In this document: positions 18,746-25,751 of the stretch, piece by piece
Position numbering within the stretch: position 1 is the stretch's first letter
Layout: each line of letters begins with the position of its first letter
Assembly: GCF_003325375.1 (NCBI RefSeq)
Contig: NZ_CP030862.1
Location: 6,205,501 to 6,269,500 of the forward strand
Length of the DNA stretch: 64,000 bases
Reading direction: 5' to 3'
From: Streptomyces globosus
Lineage (GTDB): Bacteria > Actinomycetota > Actinomycetes > Streptomycetales > Streptomycetaceae
The notes under the pieces: model-generated
The model's input: only the letters and a program-made list of their open reading frames with translations
Told to the model about the DNA's origin: nothing
Database searches by the model: none
Translations under genes and position numbers: made by a program

Positions 18746-19303
18746 ATGGGACTGAAAGGCGCCGAAACGCGCGACCGGCTGCTGGACGCGACGCAGGAGC
18801 TGATCGAGGCCGGGGGCTACCTCGGCGCCGGGCTCAACCAGGTGATCGCGGCCAGTGGCGCGCCTCGCGGCTCGCTGTACTTCCACTTCCCCGGCGGCAA
18901 GGACCAGCTGGTCGGCGAGTCCGTCCGGCGGGCCGGGCGCGCCATCGGCGGCGAGCTGGAGAGCCTGGCGGACTCCAGTACGTCGGTGGCGGAGTTCGCC
19001 GAAGCGGTACTGCGCCACCTGGGCGAGCGGCTGGAGGAGTCGGGGTGGCGCAAGGGGTGCCCGGTGGCCACCGTCGCGCTGGAGACGGCCGGCACCAACG
19101 GCCCGCTGCAGGAGGCGTGCTCGGAGGTCTACACGTCGTGGGAGGCGGCTCTGCGCGCGCGGCTTGCCGGCCGCCCGGACGGCGACGACCTCGCGACCGC
19201 CATCCTGGCCCTCGTGGAGGGTGCGCTCCTGCTGGCCCGGACGCACCGCAGCAAGGAGCCTCTGGACCGGGTCGCCCGCCGGATCGGCGCCCTGGTCGGC
19301 TGA
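18746..19303 (+). CDS. TetR-family repressor, LmrA/YxaF type
   Basis: A 185-residue repressor. The N-terminal helix-turn-helix is AGLNQVIAASGAPRGSLYFHFPGGKDQLV, where GSLYFHFPGGK is typical of the LmrA/YxaF branch. The C-terminal ligand-binding part includes WRKGCPVATVALE, also a signature of that branch. Palindromic operator-like sites precede both this gene and the next one, so I infer it represses itself and the SDR-hydrolase fusion gene, derepressed by an unidentified small molecule. 73 bp separate the two genes. Confidence 0.88.
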   Translation: MGLKGAETRDRLLDATQELIEAGGYLGAGLNQVIAASGAPRGSLYFHFPGGKDQLVGESVRRAGRAIGGELESLADSSTSVAEFAEAVLRHLGERLEESGWRKGCPVATVALETAGTNGPLQEACSEVYTSWEAALRARLAGRPDGDDLATAILALVEGALLLARTHRSKEPLDRVARRIGALVG

Positions 19304-19347
19304 CGATGCCCGCCGGCGACGGCGGGCCTCTTTCTGCCCAGAAAATA

Positions 19348-19363
19348 TGTAGACCGATCTATT
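19348..19363. promoter_or_regulatory. Operator-like site upstream of the SDR-hydrolase fusion gene
   Basis: TGTAGACCGATCTATT, the reverse-oriented twin of the site at 18722 (TGTAGA, four spacer bases, TCTA). It sits immediately before the GAGGAG ribosome-binding site of the gene at 19377, so binding would block transcription of that gene. Confidence 0.68.
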
Positions 19364-19376
19364 AGAGGAGAGCTCC

Positions 19377-21062
19377 ATGGACGCGATCGTCTTCGGCGCG
19401 ACCGGCTTCATCGGCCGTTCCCTCGTCGCCGAGCTGCTGACCCGGGGTCAGCGGGTGGCGGCGGCCGTACGCAACGACACCCTCACCCCCTGGCTGGCCT
19501 CCCAGGGCGTCGGCCTCCGCGGGCTCGAGATCGTCACCGCCGACATCACCCGGCCGCTCGCGGAACTGCCCGACGTCCGGGACGTGTACAACGCGGCCGC
19601 CCGCTTCGCCTTCGGCCTCAGCGAGCGGGACGCGCGGGCGGTGAACGTCACCGGGGCGCTGAACGTGGTCGAATGGGCCGCCACGCTGCCCCGGCTGCGC
19701 AGGCTCGTGCACATCAGCGGATACCGGGTGAGCGCCGCCGACGGCCACCCCGACTACGCCGGGCTGGGAGCCTACGAGGCGTCGAAGCTGGAGGCCGACC
19801 TCGCCGTACGGGCCCGCGCCGAGGCCCTGTCGGTGCCGCTGACCGTCGCCAACCCCAGCACCGTGATCGGGCCCGGCCAGTACATCGGCCTGGCCACCCT
19901 CGTCGAGGACCTGTGGAACGGGCGGCTCCCCGCGCTGCCCGGAGGCTCCGACACCTTCCTGCCGGTCACGACCATCGACTACCTCGTGCGCTTCCTGGCG
20001 GAGATCCCCGGGTCGCCCGCGGGCGAGCACTACTGGGTGCTCGACGACGACACCCCGCTCCTGCCCGACCTGATCGGCACGATGGCCGCCCACATGGGGG
20101 TACGGGCACCCCGCCGGACCGTTCCGGCCGGCCTGCTGCGGCGGTTGCCGCGGCGGTTGACCGGTGCAGACCCCGAGACCCTGTCGTTCCTGTCGGCCGA
20201 CCGGTACCCGACGGCCTCCGCCGACGCCTTCGCCGCACGCACCGGCCTGGAGACGCCTCCGGTGACCGAGGCCCTGCGCACCTGGGCGGACGACCTGGTG
20301 GCCGCCCGCTTCGGCTCCGCAGCGCCCTGGCAGAGCCCGTACGGCTTCCACACCGTCGCCGGCGCTCCGACCTGGGTGACCGGCGACCGGCATCGCCCCT
20401 CCCACGTCCTGCTGCACGGCCTGCCGATGAACGGCGACCTCTGGAGGCCCGTCGCCGCCCACCTCCCCGGGCCGGTGCTCGCCCCCGACCTGCCCGGCCT
20501 GGGGCGCTCGGCGCCGTCCCCATCGACGACCGACGTGTGGCTGGCCGATCTGATGGGCCCGGTGCAGACCCGGCCCGTGCTGGTCGCGCACTCGCTGGCC
20601 TGCGGGGCCGCACTCCGCTTCGCCGTCCGCCATCCGGACCGCCTCGGCGGCCTCGTCCTCGTCTCCCCGGCGTTCCTGCAGGCGCCCGCCCCGCGGCTCG
20701 CCCGCTCCGCCGCGGCCGCGCCGATGCTGCGGCGCATGCCGCCTCCTCGGCTGGCCCGGACGCTCGGCGTCCCCGACGGACCGGAGGTGCGCAGCGCCGC
20801 GGCCGACCTGAGGCGCCCCGGAGTGGCGCGCCGCGTGGCCGCGGCCCTGCGCGGGGACGCCGCCGCGCGCCGCGAATGGCGGGCCCTGCTCGACCGGGTG
20901 GCCGTCCCGGTCCGGATCGTCGTGGGTTCGGCGGACCCGCTGACCGGGCCCGTCGGCATCCCGGTGGACGAGATCGCCGGGGCGGGCCACTACCCCCAGC
21001 TGACCCATCCCGCCCAGGTCGCCCGCCTTCTGCGCACCGCCGCCGCTGCGACCGGTGCGTGA
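19377..21062 (+). CDS. Fusion of NAD(P)-dependent epimerase/dehydratase-like SDR and alpha/beta hydrolase
   Basis: A 561-residue protein combining two enzymes. Residues 1 to about 320: extended/atypical SDR with FGATGFIG (NAD(P) binding), NAAARFAF, LVHISGYRV and the active-site-like YEASK. Residues about 335-561: alpha/beta hydrolase with oxyanion-region HVLLHGLPMNG, nucleophile Ser406 in VAHSLACG, acid candidate in VVGSADPLTG and His in GAGHYPQLTHP. The frame is continuous with no stop between domains. Coupled reduction/epimerisation and hydrolysis of one substrate class is inferred; the substrate is unknown. A strong GAGGAG site precedes the ATG. The gene is controlled, by inference, by the adjacent TetR. 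Confidence 0.82.
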   Translation: MDAIVFGATGFIGRSLVAELLTRGQRVAAAVRNDTLTPWLASQGVGLRGLEIVTADITRPLAELPDVRDVYNAAARFAFGLSERDARAVNVTGALNVVEWAATLPRLRRLVHISGYRVSAADGHPDYAGLGAYEASKLEADLAVRARAEALSVPLTVANPSTVIGPGQYIGLATLVEDLWNGRLPALPGGSDTFLPVTTIDYLVRFLAEIPGSPAGEHYWVLDDDTPLLPDLIGTMAAHMGVRAPRRTVPAGLLRRLPRRLTGADPETLSFLSADRYPTASADAFAARTGLETPPVTEALRTWADDLVAARFGSAAPWQSPYGFHTVAGAPTWVTGDRHRPSHVLLHGLPMNGDLWRPVAAHLPGPVLAPDLPGLGRSAPSPSTTDVWLADLMGPVQTRPVLVAHSLACGAALRFAVRHPDRLGGLVLVSPAFLQAPAPRLARSAAAAPMLRRMPPPRLARTLGVPDGPEVRSAAADLRRPGVARRVAAALRGDAAARREWRALLDRVAVPVRIVVGSADPLTGPVGIPVDEIAGAGHYPQLTHPAQVARLLRTAAAATGA

Positions 21063-21180
21063 GCGCCGCTCTCTCCTGCCCCCGAGCCGGCACCCCGGAG
21101 TGTGGAGGACGGCCGCCTCCGCCCTCCCGGGGAGAACCGCACATCAGCGGATCGGGGGCGTGCGGAGGTGGACGCCCGGC

Positions 21181-22344
21181 TCAGAGGGCCGTGCGCAGGG
21201 CGCGGAGCAGGGACTGGGCGCGGGGGTCGGCTGTGACCGATGACGCCAGGGCGTTCGTGACGTAGCCGAAGGCGATGCCCGATTCCGGGTCGGCGAAGGC
21301 GAGGGAGCCGCCGCGGCCCGGGTGGCCGAAGGAGGCGGGGGACAGCATCGGCGAGGCGGGGCTGTGGAGCATGTGGCCCGGTCCGAAGCGGGTGCCCACG
21401 ACAAGGACCCGGTCGGGGCCGGACGACAGCTCGGTGCCCGCGAGGGCGGTCGTCTCGGGGGTGAACAGGCGGGGGCCGTCCTCGGTGTCGCCGATCAGGG
21501 ACGCGTACAGGCCGGCGAGGGCGCGGGCGGTGCCGATGCCGGCGGAGGCGGGGAGTTCGGCGGCCCGGTAGGCGGGGGCGTTCTCGTCGGCGAGCGGGGT
21601 GATCGCCGCGAAGGCGCGCCGGGTGAGGGAGTCGGGGTCCGCGTACGCCTCCGAAACGTTTCTCCGCGGCCGCAGGCGCAGCGCCCCCGCCGACTGCGGC
21701 GGCTCGACGGCGCCGACCCGGCCGACCCGCCCCGACTCGGCGACCTCCTGCGGCAGCCCGATCCAGAAGTCCAGGCCGCGCGGGCCGGTGACCTCCTGGG
21801 CGAGCCAGGACCCGAGGGAGGCGCCGGTCACCCGGAGCACCAGCTCGGACAGCAGCCAGCTGAAGGTCTGCGCGTGGTAGCCGTGCGCCGTGCCCGGCTC
21901 CCAGAACGGCCGCTGCGCGGCGACCGCCCGCGCGCCCGAGAGGCCGTCCGCGGCCTGTTCCGGGGTCAGCGGCACGTCCAGGGCGGGTACGCCGGCCCGG
22001 TGCGCGAGCAGGTCGCGGACCAGGGCGCCCTCCTTGCCGCCCGCCTTGAACTCGGGCCAGTGGTCGCCGACGGGCGCGTCCAGGTCGAGAAGCCCGCGCT
22101 GGTGCAGCAGCAGCGGGACGACGGCCGCGACGCCCTTGGTGGCCGAGCGGACCACCTGCGCCGTGTCCGCCGTCCACGGGGCGGTGCCGTCGGCGTCGTG
22201 CGTGCCGCCCCACAGGTCGACGACCCGCCGGCCGTCCCGGTACACGGCCACGGCCGCGCCCCGGTCGCCGAGCACCTCGAAGTTGCGTACGAAGGCGTCG
22301 CGGACGGCCTCGTAGCCCTCCGCCACCTCACCCTGGATGTTCAC
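21181..22344 (-). CDS. Serine hydrolase of the beta-lactamase/esterase (EstB) family
   Basis: A 387-residue class C beta-lactamase-like enzyme. Catalytic Ser67/Lys70 in RSATKG and Tyr156 in GYHAQTF are present. Family members act as carboxylesterases, D-aminopeptidases or, rarely, beta-lactamases; the sequence cannot separate these. There is no signal peptide, so it is probably cytoplasmic. GTG at 22344 (NIQGEVAEGY start) has a GGGAG site; an in-frame GTG six codons upstream does not. It is convergent with the SDR-hydrolase gene and 28 bp downstream of the cobalt transporter ATPase gene. Confidence 0.85.
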   Translation of the reverse strand: MNIQGEVAEGYEAVRDAFVRNFEVLGDRGAAVAVYRDGRRVVDLWGGTHDADGTAPWTADTAQVVRSATKGVAAVVPLLLHQRGLLDLDAPVGDHWPEFKAGGKEGALVRDLLAHRAGVPALDVPLTPEQAADGLSGARAVAAQRPFWEPGTAHGYHAQTFSWLLSELVLRVTGASLGSWLAQEVTGPRGLDFWIGLPQEVAESGRVGRVGAVEPPQSAGALRLRPRRNVSEAYADPDSLTRRAFAAITPLADENAPAYRAAELPASAGIGTARALAGLYASLIGDTEDGPRLFTPETTALAGTELSSGPDRVLVVGTRFGPGHMLHSPASPMLSPASFGHPGRGGSLAFADPESGIAFGYVTNALASSVTADPRAQSLLRALRTAL

Positions 22345-22372
22345 GTGCGGTCCAACTCCCACCTGGGCCGGC

Positions 22373-23152
22373 TCATTCCCGCGACGGTGCCGCCCGGACC
22401 GACCGCGGGTCGAACCCGAAGGGCAGCTCCAGGCGGTGGGCGCGCATCAGCTCCTCGTCGCACAGCAGCTCCTGCGTGGGGCCGTCGGCGGCGATGACGC
22501 CCTCGCTGAGGACGACCGAGCGGGGGCACAGCTCCAGGGCGTAGGGCAGGTCGTGGGTGACCATGAGGACGGTGACGTCGAGGGAGCGGAGGATGTCGGC
22601 GAGCTCGCGGCGGGAGGCCGGGTCGAGGTTGGAGGAGGGCTCGTCCAGGACGAGGATCTCCGGCCGCATGGCGAGGACGGTCGCGACGGCGACGCGGCGG
22701 CGCTGCCCGAAGGAGAGGTGGTGCGGGGGCCGGTCGGCGAAGCCGGCCATGCCGACGCGCTCCAGCGCCTCGCGGACGCGCTCCTCCAGCTCGGCGCCGC
22801 GCAGGCCGGCGGCGGCCGGCCCGAAGGCGACGTCCTCCCGGACGGTCGGCATGAACAGCTGGTCGTCGGGGTCCTGGAAGACGATGCCGACGCGGCGGCG
22901 GATCTCGGCGAGGTGCTGCTTGGCGACGGGCAGTCCGGCGACGCGGACGGTGCCGATGCCGCCGCCGAGGATGCCGTTGAGGTGGAGGACGAGGGTGGTC
23001 TTGCCCGCGCCGTTGGGCCCGAGGAGGGCGACGCGCTCGCCGCGGCCGACGGTCAGGTCGACGCCGAAGAGGGCCTGGTGGCCGTCGGGGTAGGCGTACG
23101 CGAGGCCGGCGACCTCCAGGGAGGGGGCGGGCACGGCCGGGGCAGAGGTCAC
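22373..23152 (-). CDS. cbiO: Energy-coupling factor ATPase for cobalt/nickel uptake
   Basis: A 259-residue ATP-binding subunit powering the CbiMQO transporter. Walker A GPNGAGKTT, Q-loop VFQDPDDQLF (the DPDDQ form is typical of ECF ATPases), signature LSFGQRRRVA, Walker B ILVLDEPSSNLD and H-loop VTHDLPYAL. GTG at 23152 overlaps the cbiQ stop by four bases (GTGA) and follows GGATGGA; an ATG at 23161 is the alternative. One ATPase gene only, so a homodimer is expected. Confidence 0.92.
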   Translation of the reverse strand: MTSAPAVPAPSLEVAGLAYAYPDGHQALFGVDLTVGRGERVALLGPNGAGKTTLVLHLNGILGGGIGTVRVAGLPVAKQHLAEIRRRVGIVFQDPDDQLFMPTVREDVAFGPAAAGLRGAELEERVREALERVGMAGFADRPPHHLSFGQRRRVAVATVLAMRPEILVLDEPSSNLDPASRRELADILRSLDVTVLMVTHDLPYALELCPRSVVLSEGVIAADGPTQELLCDEELMRAHRLELPFGFDPRSVRAAPSRE

Positions 23153-23910
23153 AGGGTCCATCCGATCAGGCAGACGGCGAGGGCCGCCGTCGGGAGTACG
23201 GCCGCGCGGGCCCATTGGGCGCGGGTGGCCGTGACGTTGTCGATGACCGGCATGGAGCCGGTGTAGCCGCGGCTGACCATGGCGAGGTGGACGCGTTCGC
23301 CGCGTTCGTAGGAGCGGATGAACAGCGCGCCGGCGGTCTTCGCGAGGACGCCCCAGTGCCGGATGCCGCGGGCCTCGAAGCCGCGCGAGCGGCGGGCGAT
23401 CGACATCCGGCGCAGCTCGTCGGCGATGACGTCCCCGTAGCGGATCATGAAGGTGGCGATCTGGACGAGCAGCGGGGGCAGCCTCAGCCGCTGGAGGCCG
23501 AGCAGCAGGGCGCGCAGCTCGGTGGTCGCGGCGAGCAGGACGGAGGCGGCGACGCCGAGGGTGCCCTTGGCGAGGACGTTCCAGGCGCCCCACAGTCCGG
23601 AGACGGACAGGGACGCCCCGAGCACCTCGACGCGCTCGCCCTCCGCGACGAACGGCATGAGGACGGCGAACGCGACGAACGGCACCTCGACCAGCATCCG
23701 GCGCAGCACGAAGGCGGGCGGGATGCGGGCCGCGGCGGCGACGGCGGCGAGGAGGAGGGCGTACAGGCCGAAGGCCCACACCGCCTCGCGCGGGGTGGAC
23801 ACCACGACCAGGACGAACGCGAACGCCGCGACGATCTTGCAGTGCGGGGGCAGTGCGTGGACCGGCGAGCTCCGCTCCAGGTGGAGCCGGTGGGCGTGGC
23901 CCGCCCCCAT
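23149..23910 (-). CDS. cbiQ: Cobalt/nickel ECF transporter transmembrane subunit
   Basis: A 253-residue T component with about five membrane helices. The coupling helices are visible as MSIARRSRGFEARG and LAMVSRGYTGSMP, two of the Ala-Arg-Gly-type motifs through which CbiQ contacts the ATPase. It starts one base after the cbiM stop codon and overlaps cbiO by four bases. Not specific for the metal on its own. Confidence 0.92.
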   Translation of the reverse strand: MGAGHAHRLHLERSSPVHALPPHCKIVAAFAFVLVVVSTPREAVWAFGLYALLLAAVAAAARIPPAFVLRRMLVEVPFVAFAVLMPFVAEGERVEVLGASLSVSGLWGAWNVLAKGTLGVAASVLLAATTELRALLLGLQRLRLPPLLVQIATFMIRYGDVIADELRRMSIARRSRGFEARGIRHWGVLAKTAGALFIRSYERGERVHLAMVSRGYTGSMPVIDNVTATRAQWARAAVLPTAALAVCLIGWTL

Positions 23911-23911
23911 G

Positions 23912-24982
23912 TCAGACCGCCGAGGTCTCGGGGTGGGCCGCGGGGCGCGCGGCCGGCGTGCGGCGGCTGCGGGCCGCCCAGAAGACGCCCGTGCCGACGG
24001 CGACGGTCGCGCCGACGCCGATGACGCCGGCGAGGCCGACGGAGAGGCGCTCGTCGTCGACGTCCTTGACGCCGTAGTCGGCGAGGGGCGAGTCGGCGGT
24101 GGCGTGCTCGTACTGGTCGGCCTTGGCGTCGATGCCCTGGTCGGCGGCGACCTTCTCCAGGCCGTCGGGGCTGGCGGAGGCGTAGAAGGAGACGAACCCG
24201 GCGAGGAGGAGGGCGGCGGCCAGGCCGGCGGCCCACACGGCGCGGCCGGAGCGGCCGGAGCGGGCGGGACCGGCGGGGGCCTCGGCGGCCGGGGCGTCGA
24301 CGAGTTCGCCGCCGACGCGCAGCTTCAGCGGGGCGGCGAGGCCCTTGACCCCGTGGACGAGGTCCGGGCGGACGGCGAGGACGGCGCCGACGGTCGCGGC
24401 GGTGATGGCGGCCTCGCCGATGCCGATCAGGACGTGGACGCCGAGCATGGCGGCGAGCACCTTGCCGACGGGCACGTCCGTGGTGCCGCCGACGGCGTAC
24501 AGCAGGGTGAACGCCGCGGCGGAGGCGGGCACGGAGACGAGCGCGGCGGCGAAGGCGGACGCGAGGGCGGACCCCCGGTTCCGGGGCAGGACGGCGAGCA
24601 GGCCGCGGAAGACCAGGTGAGCGGTGATCACGGTGACCACGCCCATGACGGTGATGTTGACGCCGAGGGCGGTGAGCCCGCCGTCGGCGAAGAGGACGCC
24701 CTGCATCAGCAGGACCACCGAGATGCACAGCACGCCGGTGTAGGGGCCGACGAGTATCGCGGCGAGCGCCCCGCCGAGGAGGTGCCCGCTGGTGCCGGCC
24801 GCGACCGGGAAGTTCAGCATCTGCACGGCGAAGATGAAGGCGGCGACGAGTCCGGCAAGCGGGGCGGTGCGCTCGTCGAGCTCGCGGCGGGCACCGCGGA
24901 GGCTGACGGCGACCGCGCCGGCGGCGAGGACACCGGCGGCCGCGGACACGGGGGCGTCGATGAATCCGTCGGGCACGTGCAT
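23912..24982 (-). CDS. cbiM: Cobalt/nickel ECF transporter substrate-binding protein, CbiM-CbiN fusion
   Basis: A 356-residue substrate-binding membrane protein. The mature N-terminus MHVPDGFIDAP carries the metal-binding N-terminal Met-His-Val of CbiM/NikM; the start is therefore firmly ATG at 24982. SGHLLGGALAA and LLMQGVLFADGGLTALG are CbiM signatures. After a Pro/Ala linker a further helix and SPDGLEKVAADQG (PDGLE domain) follow, corresponding to CbiN/NikN, so M and N are fused. The binding metal is Co2+ or Ni2+; no cobalamin riboswitch is seen upstream. Confidence 0.92.
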   Translation of the reverse strand: MHVPDGFIDAPVSAAAGVLAAGAVAVSLRGARRELDERTAPLAGLVAAFIFAVQMLNFPVAAGTSGHLLGGALAAILVGPYTGVLCISVVLLMQGVLFADGGLTALGVNITVMGVVTVITAHLVFRGLLAVLPRNRGSALASAFAAALVSVPASAAAFTLLYAVGGTTDVPVGKVLAAMLGVHVLIGIGEAAITAATVGAVLAVRPDLVHGVKGLAAPLKLRVGGELVDAPAAEAPAGPARSGRSGRAVWAAGLAAALLLAGFVSFYASASPDGLEKVAADQGIDAKADQYEHATADSPLADYGVKDVDDERLSVGLAGVIGVGATVAVGTGVFWAARSRRTPAARPAAHPETSAV

Positions 24983-25034
24983 GGCTGGCTCCGCTTCCTG
25001 CCGTCCTTGAGCTGACAAAATCTTTATCCACCCA

Positions 25035-25053
25035 AGATTAAGGCTCACCTGCA
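25035..25053. promoter_or_regulatory. Iron-box-like site upstream of cbiM
   Basis: AGATTAAGGCTCACCTGCA matches the right half of the Streptomyces DmdR/IdeR iron box (core AGGCTnACCT) and poorly the left half. It lies 53 bases before the cbiM start. A metal-responsive regulator site is plausible but unproven. Confidence 0.35.
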
Positions 25054-25087
25054 AACCATGGGCAAGAGCGGGGAGGTCACAAATAGC

Positions 25088-25117
25088 GCCTCGCACTTTC
25101 GTGGGAATGTGCGAGGC
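25088..25117. promoter_or_regulatory. Inverted repeat in the cbiM/ssgE intergenic region
   Basis: Perfect 9-bp arms GCCTCGCAC / GTGCGAGGC separated by 12 bases, ending 46 bases before the ssgE-like start. It may be an operator or a leader hairpin of the ssgE-like gene. Confidence 0.5.
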
Positions 25118-25163
25118 TGGGGGCAATACGGACTTATATGTTCCGATTCGAGGAGTCTTGTCG

Positions 25164-25622
25164 ATGTCGCCGACCGCCGAGAATCCGACCGGGCCCGCAT
25201 CAGGGGCCGCCACCGCCGCGCTCACCGCCGTCGCGGCCGCCACCGCCGTGGTCCCCGGCGTCGAGGAACGCGTCATCGCCCGCGTCATCAGCGACGATCC
25301 GCTCTACCGGAAGATCCCCGTCGCGCTGCGGTACGCGCCGGCCGAGCCGCTCGCCGTGCGGATCGTCTTCCCCGCGGGCCTCTCGCCCGAGGGCACCGAC
25401 AACGAGTGGGTCCTTCCGCGGGCCCTGCTGGAGTCCGGGCTCCAGGCCCCCACGGGCACCGGCGACGTGCGTGTCTGGCCCTGCGGCCGGGTCCAGGCCG
25501 TCGTCGAACTCCACTCCCCCGAGGGAGTCGCGGTCATCCAGTTCGACATCGCCGCGCTGCGCCGCTTCCTGCGCCGCGCCTCCGCCTCCGCCCCGGCCGC
25601 CTCCGCCACCCGCCCGGCGTAA
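25164..25622 (+). CDS. ssgE: SsgA-like sporulation/cell division regulator (SsgE-like)
   Basis: A 152-residue SALP protein; SALPs are restricted to morphologically complex actinomycetes and steer septum placement and spore separation. Family segments are clear: PVALRYAPAEPLAVRIVFP, EWVLPRALLESGL, PTGTGDVRVWP and SPEGVAVIQFDIAALRRFL. An Ala-rich extension of about 40 residues precedes the SALP core, longer than in SsgB. Assignment to SsgE rests on position near a MecA_N-type PBP gene, as in the Streptomyces coelicolor chromosome, not on sequence alone. ATG at 25164 follows a GAGGAG site. Confidence 0.72.
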   Translation: MSPTAENPTGPASGAATAALTAVAAATAVVPGVEERVIARVISDDPLYRKIPVALRYAPAEPLAVRIVFPAGLSPEGTDNEWVLPRALLESGLQAPTGTGDVRVWPCGRVQAVVELHSPEGVAVIQFDIAALRRFLRRASASAPAASATRPA

Positions 25623-25664
25623 CGGGAGCCGCCGGGCCCGGGCCCGCCCGCCGGGCATGCGGAC

Positions 25665-25710
25665 GGCCCGGCCCCGCATCCGCCGTCGGGAGCGGGTGCG
25701 GGGCCGGGCC
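25665..25710. terminator. Bidirectional terminator between ssgE-like gene and mmpL
   Basis: Perfect 14-bp inverted repeat (arms 25665-25678 and 25697-25710), with further partial pairing in the loop, between two converging genes. A short run of CAGGGCGT-type 8-mers follows at about 25713-25752. Confidence 0.78.
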
Positions 25711-25751
25711 TCAGGGCGCCAGGGCGTCAGGGCGTTAAGGGCGTCAGGGCG

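Noticed and set aside
24983..25163. Cobalamin riboswitch before the cbiMQO operon
   Set aside because: I looked for the B12-box and paired stems in the leader; only a short inverted repeat nearer to the ssgE-like gene and an iron-box-like half-site are present.
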